From Actinomycetes bacterium (GTDB taxonomy: Bacteria; Actinomycetota; Coriobacteriia; Coriobacteriales; Eggerthellaceae): a stretch of 11,476 nt of DNA. The stretch is from positions 1 to 11,476 of the forward strand of contig JAEYEL010000106.1 in the NCBI GenBank assembly GCA_023403475.1. Direction: 5' to 3'. A program made the position numbers and the translations under genes. Positions within the stretch are counted from its first letter, which is position 1, and each line of letters begins with the position of its first letter. Of this stretch, positions 1 through 5,605 are shown piece by piece. Below the pieces are notes generated by a model, which was given only the letters and a program-made list of their open reading frames with translations, was not told the DNA's origin and did not search any database.

Positions 1-860
1 ATGGGAAGGAAAAACAGCCCCGTGGCGGTGAACAACAGAACGGTGCGCCAAAGATTCGAGAAGTGCAGAAGCCCGCCGCGCGGGAAAACCCACCACAGCA
101 CGCATACGGCCACGACGATTTCCGTGCAATGAAGCACGACGGAGGTGATCCATGCGGGAATTGGGGCTTCCGCTTGCGGAGCCATGCCTTGGATGACGCC
201 GATTATCAAACTGTATACGACAACGCCCAGTATAATTTTCCAAGGGACGGAAGCGAGGCTCGGGTCGTGGAATATGCGCGGTTGGCGTTCGAGCGGCGGT
301 TGATGGCTCAGTGCCGAACGTACGAGCAGCACGGAGGCGAACGGCATAACGGTCATCAGCGCAGCTGCGGCGATTCCTGGCAGGAGGTCGATGATGATCT
401 TGATCGCAGATCCTGCTGCCATGGCAACGAAGATGCAGGCTATGGCATTGCGGACATCAAGCTCCGCATAAAAGGGCGCCCATTGCAGGTAAAGCCAGGC
501 AATGCCTATGCCTCCCGCTATGGCGCATGCTATCGCAGTGTAAAGCATAGCGGGGTCGTCAAGGGGAACCGCAACGACCAAGGGGATGGTGGCAAGCGCC
601 TGCAAGGCGGCAAGAGGCCAATCGAGCTTCGATCCGAGGCGGGGAGTTCCGCTCGCACGCGCCACCAACAGGAAGGCCAGCATGAAAAGAGAGAGGGCTA
701 TATAGAGCGGCACCGCTATGGGGAATCCCCCAAAATCCATGTCTGCGCGGTGAATGATGCAGTAGATCCACGCATGCGGAACGCATATGCCGAAATACGC
801 CACGTTGAAGTGGGCGAAAACGTATGGCCTGCGCGAGTGGGTCTCCGATATTTCGTCCAT
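1..860 (-). CDS. Multi-pass membrane protein, probable LuxR-type regulator N-terminus (partial)
   Basis: Reading the minus strand from the ATG at 860-858 gives 286 codons without a stop, up to the window edge, so the C-terminus is missing. The protein starts MDEISETHSRRPYVFAHFNV and is strongly hydrophobic, with about nine candidate membrane helices (roughly residues 14-37, 44-66, 79-98, 101-125, 133-155, 157-180, 203-225, 240-258, 268-285). The start is supported by AAGGGG (871-866) five bases upstream and by a good promoter at 929-901. Eggerthellaceae carry many proteins with about 12 N-terminal helices followed by a C-terminal LuxR helix-turn-helix; the helix pattern and the early aromatic segment ending AWIYCII fit that family. 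The DNA-binding part is not in the window, so the regulator call is inference; a transporter remains possible. The gene diverges from glmS. Confidence 0.6.
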   Translation of the reverse strand, partial: MDEISETHSRRPYVFAHFNVAYFGICVPHAWIYCIIHRADMDFGGFPIAVPLYIALSLFMLAFLLVARASGTPRLGSKLDWPLAALQALATIPLVVAVPLDDPAMLYTAIACAIAGGIGIAWLYLQWAPFYAELDVRNAIACIFVAMAAGSAIKIIIDLLPGIAAAALMTVMPFASVLLVRSALSHQPPLERQPRIFHDPSLASVPWKIILGVVVYSLIIGVIQGMAPQAEAPIPAWITSVVLHCTEIVVAVCVLWWVFPRGGLLHFSNLWRTVLLFTATGLFFLP

Positions 861-865
861 GCGAA

Positions 866-871
866 CCCCTT
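866..871 (-). promoter_or_regulatory. Ribosome binding site fixing the start at 860
   Basis: The minus strand reads AAGGGG here, five bases before the ATG at 860. Together with the promoter just upstream it decides the start of the membrane protein gene and leaves a leader of only about 35 bases. Confidence 0.6.
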
Positions 872-900
872 GCTTTATCCTGCGGTTAAAGGTGAGAAAC

Positions 901-929
901 ATTGTACCTTAGGCCTGCCTTAGTGACAA
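901..929 (-). promoter_or_regulatory. Sigma-70-type promoter for the minus-strand membrane protein gene
   Basis: On the minus strand TTGTCA (929-924) and TACAAT (906-901) are separated by exactly 17 bp, each differing from the consensus at one position. The spacer begins and ends with the same hexamer CTAAGG (923-918 and 912-907), giving direct repeats with an 11-bp period, about one helical turn. That arrangement would suit a regulator binding one DNA face, but no known operator is recognised. Confidence 0.75.
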
Positions 930-940
930 AGTATCAAAGG

Positions 941-1014
941 AGCCGGTGCCAGAGCCGGTGCCAGAGGGACACTCCTAATAGCACGCGCTGCGGCGCGTGT
1001 GTCCCTTTGGCACC
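941..1014. repeat. 12-bp tandem duplication leading into a large palindromic repeat
   Basis: AGCCGGTGCCAG occurs twice in tandem (941-952, 953-964). Overlapping the second copy is an inverted repeat: arm 957-972 pairs with 999-1014 over 16 bp with one mismatch (G·U in RNA). Inside it is a second stem, CACGCGC (982-988) with GCGCGTG (993-999), closing a TGCG loop; the two stems share base 999, so one pair must give way. There is no U-run on either side, so it does not look like an intrinsic terminator. It lies between two divergent promoters and resembles a dispersed extragenic palindrome. Only copy number in the genome can show that. Confidence 0.65.
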
Positions 1015-1069
1015 CTTTCTGCTTATGAGGTGGAAAGCGGGAGCGTCGTTCGCGGCTGGCGCAAGGTAG

Positions 1070-1078
1070 TGGCATAAT
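1070..1078 (+). promoter_or_regulatory. Candidate extended -10 promoter for glmS
   Basis: TGG directly precedes CATAAT (1073-1078), giving an extended -10 of the TGn type. The best -35 candidate (TTCGCG at 1049-1054, 18-bp spacer) is weak. The element is 39 bp before the glmS start, so the leader would be about 30 bases. No glmS ribozyme-like leader fits in this space. Confidence 0.45.
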
Positions 1079-1117
1079 GCGTCGAAGTTGTTGTTTTAAG
1101 GCAAGGGAGTTTTCTCT

Positions 1118-2941
1118 ATGTGCGGTATCGTGGGTTACACGGGCGCCCGCGCGGCGACCGACATTCTGATAGCAGGGCTTCGAAGCTTGGAGTACCGGGG
1201 CTACGATTCGGCGGGTGTGGCGGTGGTTCAGAGCGGCACGCTTGAGGTCGTGCACCGCAAGGGCAAGGTGGACGGGCTGGCTTCCACGGTGGCGCCCATG
1301 AAGCTTTCGGGCACGTGCGGCATCGGGCACACGCGCTGGGCGACTCACGGCAAGCCCAGCGAGGCGAACGCGCATCCCCACACGTCGTGCGACGGGCGCA
1401 TAGCCGTGGTGCACAACGGCATCATCGAAAACTTCGCCGAGCTGCGCGAAGAGCTTGAGGGGCGCGGGCACAAGTTCGCAAGCGACACCGACACCGAAGT
1501 GCTGGCGCATCTCATAGAGGAAAGCTACGAAGGCGACCTTTTGGAAGCGGTGCGCGAGGCTGTAAGGTGCGTCATAGGCTCCTACGGGCTTGCCGCGATC
1601 TGCGCCGACGAGCCTGAGACGATCGTGGCCACGCGCAAGGATTCCCCCATCGTGGTGGGCATGGGGAAAGATGGCGCCTACGTGGCCTCCGACATGATAG
1701 CCATGATAAGCGCCACGCGCGACGTGGTCATTCTGGGCGATCGCGAGTACGCGAAGCTTTCCCCTGCGGAAGTTGAGTACTTCAACGACGAAGGGGAGCG
1801 CCTCGAACCCGAAGTGACGCACGTCGATTGGGATATAGACGTGGTGGAGAAGGGCGGATACCCCGACTTCATGCTGAAGGAGATCCACGAGCAGCCGCGC
1901 GTCATTCGCGACACGCTGGCCGGCCGCATGGTGAACGGGGCGCTTTCCATTGACGAGCTGGACCTTTCCACCGAAGAGCTGAACCTCATAGATCGCGTGT
2001 ACGTCATCGCCTGCGGCACGAGCTATCACGCGGGGCTTATCGCGAAGAACCTCATAGAGGGCTGGGCGCGCATCCCCACCGAGGTGGAGGTGGCAAGCGA
2101 ATTCCGCTACCGCAACCCCATCATCACGCCCTCCACGCTCGTGGTGGCCGTGAGCCAGTCGGGCGAGACGGCCGACACCTTGGCCGCCATCCGCGATGCG
2201 CGCGTGAAGGGCGCGCGCGTGTTCGGCATCACGAACGTGGTGGGAAGCCCCGTGGCGCGCGAAAGCGATGGCGTCATCTACACGAAGGCGAACAAGGAAA
2301 TAGCCGTAGCCTCCACGAAGTCGTTTCTGGGTCAGGTGGTAAGCCTCACGCTTCTGGCGCTGCTTCTGGCGCAGGTGAAGGGCAAGCTTGCCACCAACCA
2401 GGTGCGCCTTTTATTCCGCGAGCTGGCCGACACGGCCGAACAGGTGGAAGAGATCCTTTCCGACACCGCTGCCATCGACGAAGCGGCGCGCGCGTGCAAG
2501 GACGCAACGAGCGCGCTGTTCATAGGGCGCGGCATGGGCTCTGCCACCTGCTACGAGGGCGCGCTCAAGCTCAAGGAGATAAGCTATCTGCATGCTGAGG
2601 CGTACCCGGCGGGCGAGATGAAGCACGGCCCCATTGCGCTTATCGACGAAGGGTTTCCCATCGTGGCCGTGGCGACGCAAAGCCCGGTGTACGACAAGGT
2701 CATTTCCAACCTGCAGGAAAGCAAGGCGCGCGGCGCGAAGATCGTGGCCGTGGCCACGCGCGGCGATGCGGAGATGCAGAAGTACGCCGACTACGTAATA
2801 TACATTCCGAAGGTGCGCGATTGCTTCGTTCCCATTACGGCGAGCGTGCCCTTGCAGCTGTTCGCCCGTGCCATTGCCGTGGCGCGCGGCTGCGATATCG
2901 ACCAGCCGAGGAATCTGGCGAAGTCCGTCACGGTGGAGTAG
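1118..2941 (+). CDS. glmS: Glutamine--fructose-6-phosphate aminotransferase (isomerizing)
   Basis: The enzyme makes glucosamine-6-phosphate from fructose-6-phosphate and glutamine, the entry step to UDP-GlcNAc for peptidoglycan. The 607-residue product is full length. It starts MCGIVGYTG; after Met removal Cys2 becomes the N-terminal nucleophile of the glutaminase domain (about 1-220), which contains the typical RWATHGKP and HNGIIEN segments. Two sugar isomerase (SIS) domains follow: CGTSYHAG near 298, SQSGET near 346 and STKSF near 400 belong to the first; EISYLHAEAYPAGEMKHGP near 486-504 is in the second. The C-terminal tail with DQPRNLAKSVTVE (about 594-607) is the family's conserved end. 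GGGAG (1105-1109) lies eight bases before the ATG. The acpS start follows the stop by 9 bp, so the two are probably co-transcribed. Confidence 0.97.
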   Translation: MCGIVGYTGARAATDILIAGLRSLEYRGYDSAGVAVVQSGTLEVVHRKGKVDGLASTVAPMKLSGTCGIGHTRWATHGKPSEANAHPHTSCDGRIAVVHNGIIENFAELREELEGRGHKFASDTDTEVLAHLIEESYEGDLLEAVREAVRCVIGSYGLAAICADEPETIVATRKDSPIVVGMGKDGAYVASDMIAMISATRDVVILGDREYAKLSPAEVEYFNDEGERLEPEVTHVDWDIDVVEKGGYPDFMLKEIHEQPRVIRDTLAGRMVNGALSIDELDLSTEELNLIDRVYVIACGTSYHAGLIAKNLIEGWARIPTEVEVASEFRYRNPIITPSTLVVAVSQSGETADTLAAIRDARVKGARVFGITNVVGSPVARESDGVIYTKANKEIAVASTKSFLGQVVSLTLLALLLAQVKGKLATNQVRLLFRELADTAEQVEEILSDTAAIDEAARACKDATSALFIGRGMGSATCYEGALKLKEISYLHAEAYPAGEMKHGPIALIDEGFPIVAVATQSPVYDKVISNLQESKARGAKIVAVATRGDAEMQKYADYVIYIPKVRDCFVPITASVPLQLFARAIAVARGCDIDQPRNLAKSVTVE

Positions 2942-2950
2942 GGAAGCTTC

Positions 2951-3526
2951 ATGCGGAAGAAATCGAAGGACGTCGAGCTTGTCGAAACATCGGTGCAGCC
3001 TGTTTCCGGGCAGGTGGGGCTGGGGGTCGACATCGTCGAGATCGAGCGCATGAAGCGCATCCTTGCGCGCACGCCCTCGTTTTCTCGCAAGGTTTTCTCG
3101 TGCGAGGAATGTTGCTACTGCGACGGCAAGTCGAACCCCGAAGTGCACTACGCCACGCGCTTCGCCGCGAAGGAGGCGGTGGTGAAGGCGCTCGGCACGG
3201 GCTTTTCGGAAGGCATCGGCGTGCGCGACATAGAGGTGCGCCGCACGTCGAAAGGCCGCCCTTACGCAGTGCTCACCGGCCGAGCCCGCGAGGTGGCGCG
3301 CGAGCTGGGCGTGCGCGAACTGCCCATTTCTCTTTCCTACACGCATACCGAGGCCGTGGCGTGCGCCATGGCCATTACGGATGACTCCGTACGCGCTGCC
3401 GAGGAGCGCATAGACCCCATGGAGGAGCTCGCCCGCCGGTTCAAGGAGGCTCGCGCCCTGTTAGACGAAGCACCTGCGGCGGGCGCGGAGGCTGTTTTCG
3501 GCCGTCAAGACGCGCATAAATCATAA
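2951..3526 (+). CDS. acpS: Holo-[acyl-carrier-protein] synthase
   Basis: It transfers 4'-phosphopantetheine from CoA to apo-ACP, activating the carrier for fatty acid synthesis. The AcpS core is clear: GLGVDIVEIERM with the metal-binding Asp at residue 27, RFAAKEAVVKAL with Glu75 and Lys79, and SLSYTHTEAVACAMA near the core's end. The product has 191 residues against about 120-130 for typical AcpS. The excess is about 22 residues before the core and about 45 polar, helix-prone residues after it (starting near DDSVRAAEERIDP). The loop before RFAAKEA contains a cysteine cluster, CEECCYC (residues 51-57), that is not usual for the family. The start at 2951 has GGGAAG (2941-2946) just upstream, overlapping the glmS stop region; a later start nearer the core cannot be excluded. 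Confidence 0.92.
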   Translation: MRKKSKDVELVETSVQPVSGQVGLGVDIVEIERMKRILARTPSFSRKVFSCEECCYCDGKSNPEVHYATRFAAKEAVVKALGTGFSEGIGVRDIEVRRTSKGRPYAVLTGRAREVARELGVRELPISLSYTHTEAVACAMAITDDSVRAAEERIDPMEELARRFKEARALLDEAPAAGAEAVFGRQDAHKS

Positions 3527-3549
3527 AGACGCACGTAGGCCATATTTGT

Positions 3550-3588
3550 CAACCAACCCAACCACCCCAACCAACCCCCCAACCAACC
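3550..3588. repeat. Pure C/A tract with CAACC repeats; G-rich on the minus strand
   Basis: Thirty-nine consecutive bases contain only C and A, mostly as repeated CCAA or CAACC. The complement is a run of GG, GGG and GGGG blocks joined by TT, the composition of two-tier G-quadruplexes. It sits 24 bp after the acpS stop and about 40 bp before the symporter promoter. I see no coding signal in it. Confidence 0.7.
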
Positions 3589-3626
3589 GTTGAAGCAACG
3601 CTGCTCATATCCGGCAAAATAGGGTA

Positions 3627-3655
3627 TTGCAAAATGTGCGGGCAAGGGGCATAAT
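3627..3655 (+). promoter_or_regulatory. Sigma-70-type promoter for the glycine riboswitch and symporter
   Basis: TTGCAA (3627-3632) and CATAAT (3650-3655) are separated by exactly 17 bp. Transcription should start near 3662, giving a leader of about 275 bases that carries the tandem repeats, the aptamer and the RBS hairpin before the GTG at 3937. Confidence 0.65.
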
Positions 3656-3693
3656 GGCGTGCGCAATCCATTCTGTGAAGCCTTTGGAATCGC

Positions 3694-3738
3694 TTGCAAG
3701 ACCTGCAAGACTTGCGAGACCTGCAAGACCTGCGAGAC
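3694..3738 (+). repeat. Five tandem 9-bp repeats (YTGCRAGAC) in the symporter leader
   Basis: Units TTGCAAGAC, CTGCAAGAC, TTGCGAGAC, CTGCAAGAC and CTGCGAGAC follow each other without gaps. They differ only at the first base (T/C) and the fifth (A/G). The array lies between the promoter and the aptamer, so it would be transcribed. No function is recognised; it may be a slippage-prone microarray or a repeated protein or RNA binding site. Confidence 0.85.
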
Positions 3739-3753
3739 CGAAGGTGGAGAAAA

Positions 3754-3837
3754 CTCTGGAGAACTCTTAAATGAGTGCCGAAGGTGCAAGGCGGGCGGAA
3801 GTGGTGCTCGCTGAATCTCTCAGGCAAACAGACAGAG
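3754..3837 (+). ncRNA. Glycine riboswitch (gcvT-type), single aptamer
   Basis: The aptamer shows the family's conserved core. P1 is CTCTG (3754-3758) with CAGAG (3833-3837). P2 is ACTC (3763-3766) with GAGT (3773-3776). The invariant GCCGAAGGTGCAAG is at 3777-3790. P3 is GCGGGC-type pairing with GCTCGC (about 3791-3811), and the conserved CTCTCAGGCAAACAGACAGAG region lies at 3817-3837. Only one aptamer is present, with no room for a full second one. Placement before an AGCS symporter matches known glycine-riboswitch transporter leaders. The start codon of the longest open frame (GTG at 3775) falls inside this core and so cannot be the real start. Confidence 0.93.
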
Positions 3838-3840
3838 ACG

Positions 3841-3871
3841 GAAATCGCAGCGCATCTTCGCGCTGATTTTC
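3841..3871 (+). terminator. Hairpin just after the aptamer, possible weak terminator or spacer stem
   Basis: CAGCGC (3848-3853) pairs with GCGCTG (3860-3865) around a six-base loop. Outside a two-base internal bulge (CG, 3846-3847), GAAAT (3841-3845) can pair with ATTTTC (3866-3871). The following bases are U-rich but broken (TTTTCTCCCTGTTCTTATTTT), so termination is uncertain. It may be only part of the structural platform, or the remnant 'ghost' partner seen beside single glycine aptamers. Confidence 0.4.
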
Positions 3872-3888
3872 TCCCTGTTCTTATTTTC

Positions 3889-3928
3889 GACCTCCTGAGT
3901 TCTAGTGGGAAAGAACGAGTAGGAGGTT
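3889..3928 (+). promoter_or_regulatory. Shine-Dalgarno-sequestering hairpin (riboswitch expression platform)
   Basis: ACCTCCT (3890-3896) pairs perfectly with AGGAGGT (3921-3927), which contains the AGGAGG ribosome site of the symporter; G3889 and U3928 add a wobble pair. An inner stem GTTCT (3899-3903) with AGAAC (3912-3916) closes the hairpin. CCTGAG (3894-3899), overlapping the anti-SD strand, is also the exact complement of CTCAGG (3819-3824) in the conserved aptamer core, so the two pairings exclude each other. Confidence 0.7.
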
Positions 3929-3936
3929 TCAATCAA

Positions 3937-5388
3937 GTGGAAGAGTTCGTACTCAACGTAGTCGTTACCATCAACAGCTACCTGTCGAACTACGTGCTGA
4001 TCGTGCTTTTGGTGGCCATGGGGCTTTTGTTCACCATCCGCACGAGATTCGTGCAGGTGCGCTGCTTCGGCGAGGGCATGAAGCGCGCGTTCGGCAAGTT
4101 CACTTTGCACGGCGGCAGGCAGGAGGGGGGTATCAGCTCGTTTCAGGCGCTTGCCACCGCTGTGGCGGCGCAGGTGGGCACGGGCAACATCGTCGGTGCG
4201 TGCGGCGCCATTCTCATAGGCGGGCCGGGCGCAATTTTCTGGATGTGGCTCATTGCGTTTCTGGGCATGTCGACCAACTACGCCGAGGCCGTGCTGGCAC
4301 AGAAGACGCGCGTGATCGATGAGCAGGGCGCGGTGCACGGCGGCCCTGTATACTATATAAAGTCGGTGTTCAAAGGCAGATTCGGCAAGTTTCTGGCCGG
4401 GTTTTTCGCGGTGGCCATTATTCTGGCGCTCGGCTTCATGGGCTGCATGGTGCAGTCGAACTCCATCGCGTCTACGTGCAGTACGGCGTTCGGCATTCCC
4501 ATGTGGTCCATAGGGGTTGCCATCGTCGCCGTGGCAGGCTTCGTCTTCCTTGGCGGTGTGCATCGCTTGGCCTCGGTCACCGAGAAGATGGTGCCCTTCA
4601 TGGCCGTAATCTATCTTGTGGGCGGCTTGATCGTGCTGATTATGAACGCGCCTGCCGTTCCTGCTGCGTTCGGCCTTATCTTCGAATGCGCCTTCAACCC
4701 GCAGGCAAGTGTGGGCGGTGTGGCCTTCGGTCTTGTCGCAGCTATAAGCCAGGGTGCCAAGCGGGGTCTTTTCTCCAACGAGGCCGGCATGGGCTCCACC
4801 CCGCACGCGCATGCGCTGGCGAAGGTGAAAAACCCGCACGAACAGGGCGTTGTTGCCATGATCGGCGTGTTCGTGGATACGTTCGTGGTGGTTACCATGA
4901 CGGCGCTCGTGGTTATCAGCGTGCTTTACACAGGCGACGGCGCGCTGGCGATGGACGCTACGGGCTTATCTGCCGGCCTCGACAAGACGAACATGGCCCA
5001 AGTTGCTTTCGGCGAGTTCTTCGGTGCGTCGGCAGGCAACGTCTTCGTGGCCGTCTGCCTTTTGTTCTTCGCGTTTTCCACCATTTTGAGCTGGAACTTG
5101 TTCGCCAAGCTGAACGTGGAGTACCTGTTCGGCAAAAAGGCCGTCCCGGTGTTTTCCGTCATTGCCCTTGCGTTCATTTTTCTGGGGTCGCTTCTTTCGA
5201 ACGACTTGGTGTGGGAGCTTGCCGATATGTTCAACCAGCTTATGGTCATACCCAACGCCATCGCGCTTTTCGCGCTTTCGGGCGCGGTAGCCCTGTGCGC
5301 CAAGACCAAAGGCGCGCGCTGCGAGCTTCCGGGCAAGACCGATGCGGCAAGCGCGGTCGAAGCGAAGGTCTCTGGGGAGCTGAAATAG
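3937..5388 (+). CDS. Alanine/glycine:cation symporter, AGCS family
   Basis: A sodium- or proton-coupled importer of glycine or alanine in the inner membrane. The frame is open from further upstream, but the supported start is the GTG at 3937. It follows AGGAGG (3921-3926) by ten bases, lies after the riboswitch, and gives 483 residues starting (M)EEFVLNVVVTINSYLSNY, the normal N-terminus and length for AGCS. Family landmarks are GTGNIVGACGAILIGGPGA after the first helices, Pro/Gly-rich YYIK and QSNSIAST segments, and NEAGMGSTPHAHA in the second half. About 10-11 hydrophobic segments follow one another, ending with a short Lys/Glu-rich cytoplasmic tail. The glycine aptamer upstream argues for glycine among its substrates; the sequence alone does not separate glycine from alanine. 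Confidence 0.93.
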   Translation: MEEFVLNVVVTINSYLSNYVLIVLLVAMGLLFTIRTRFVQVRCFGEGMKRAFGKFTLHGGRQEGGISSFQALATAVAAQVGTGNIVGACGAILIGGPGAIFWMWLIAFLGMSTNYAEAVLAQKTRVIDEQGAVHGGPVYYIKSVFKGRFGKFLAGFFAVAIILALGFMGCMVQSNSIASTCSTAFGIPMWSIGVAIVAVAGFVFLGGVHRLASVTEKMVPFMAVIYLVGGLIVLIMNAPAVPAAFGLIFECAFNPQASVGGVAFGLVAAISQGAKRGLFSNEAGMGSTPHAHALAKVKNPHEQGVVAMIGVFVDTFVVVTMTALVVISVLYTGDGALAMDATGLSAGLDKTNMAQVAFGEFFGASAGNVFVAVCLLFFAFSTILSWNLFAKLNVEYLFGKKAVPVFSVIALAFIFLGSLLSNDLVWELADMFNQLMVIPNAIALFALSGAVALCAKTKGARCELPGKTDAASAVEAKVSGELK

Positions 5389-5428
5389 GCTCTCGAAGTA
5401 GGAGCGGCAGGCGAACTGGGCGAATATT

Positions 5429-5454
5429 CGGGCGTCGGTGCGAATCGGCGCCCG
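5429..5454 (+). terminator. Possible terminator hairpin after the symporter
   Basis: CGGGCG (5429-5434) pairs with CGCCCG (5449-5454) around a 14-base loop, 40 bp after the symporter stop. The following sequence (TTCCCGTTTCG) is only modestly T-rich. A separate T6 run at 5498-5503 has no GC stem in front of it. It could end the symporter transcript before the rseP promoter. Confidence 0.3.
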
Positions 5455-5547
5455 TTCCCGTTTCGCGTCTCCGCTTCGCTCGTGGTGTACTTGTAGGTTT
5501 TTTCCCACAGCTTGGTGCGAGGTGCGGTCGCCTTCGGCTGACTTCCC

Positions 5548-5553
5548 TATAAT
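5548..5553 (+). promoter_or_regulatory. Consensus -10 (TATAAT) upstream of rseP
   Basis: A perfect TATAAT lies 52 bp before the rseP start. The matching -35 region (around 5525-5530, CGGTCG) is poor, so either an activator helps or another -35 spacing is used. It suggests rseP-ispG-proS can be transcribed independently of the glycine-controlled symporter. Confidence 0.5.
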
Positions 5554-5605
5554 GAAGAGCCTAACCTGAAGTTTTCGGAGTGCGCGTGCGAACAGGAGCG
5601 TTCTC

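Noticed and set aside
63..923. Long plus-strand open frame of 286 codons.
   Set aside because: It is rich in His, Arg, Gly and Asp without hydrophobic blocks or a recognisable domain, and lies opposite a minus-strand frame with clear membrane helices, an RBS and a promoter.
1079..1117. glmS ribozyme before glmS.
   Set aside because: The leader after the predicted promoter is only about 30 bases, far too short for the ribozyme, and none of its core is seen further upstream.
920..2029. Minus-strand frame of 369 codons across the glmS 5' half.
   Set aside because: Composition is typical of an antisense shadow of a GC-rich gene, and it covers the clearly real glmS coding strand.
3694..3738. CRISPR array.
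   Set aside because: The 9-bp units are contiguous without unique spacers and no cas gene is near.
3775..3936. N-terminal extension of the symporter from the GTG at 3775.
   Set aside because: The GTG lies in the conserved core of the glycine aptamer, has no ribosome site, and adds 54 residues foreign to the AGCS family. The GTG at 3937 has AGGAGG.
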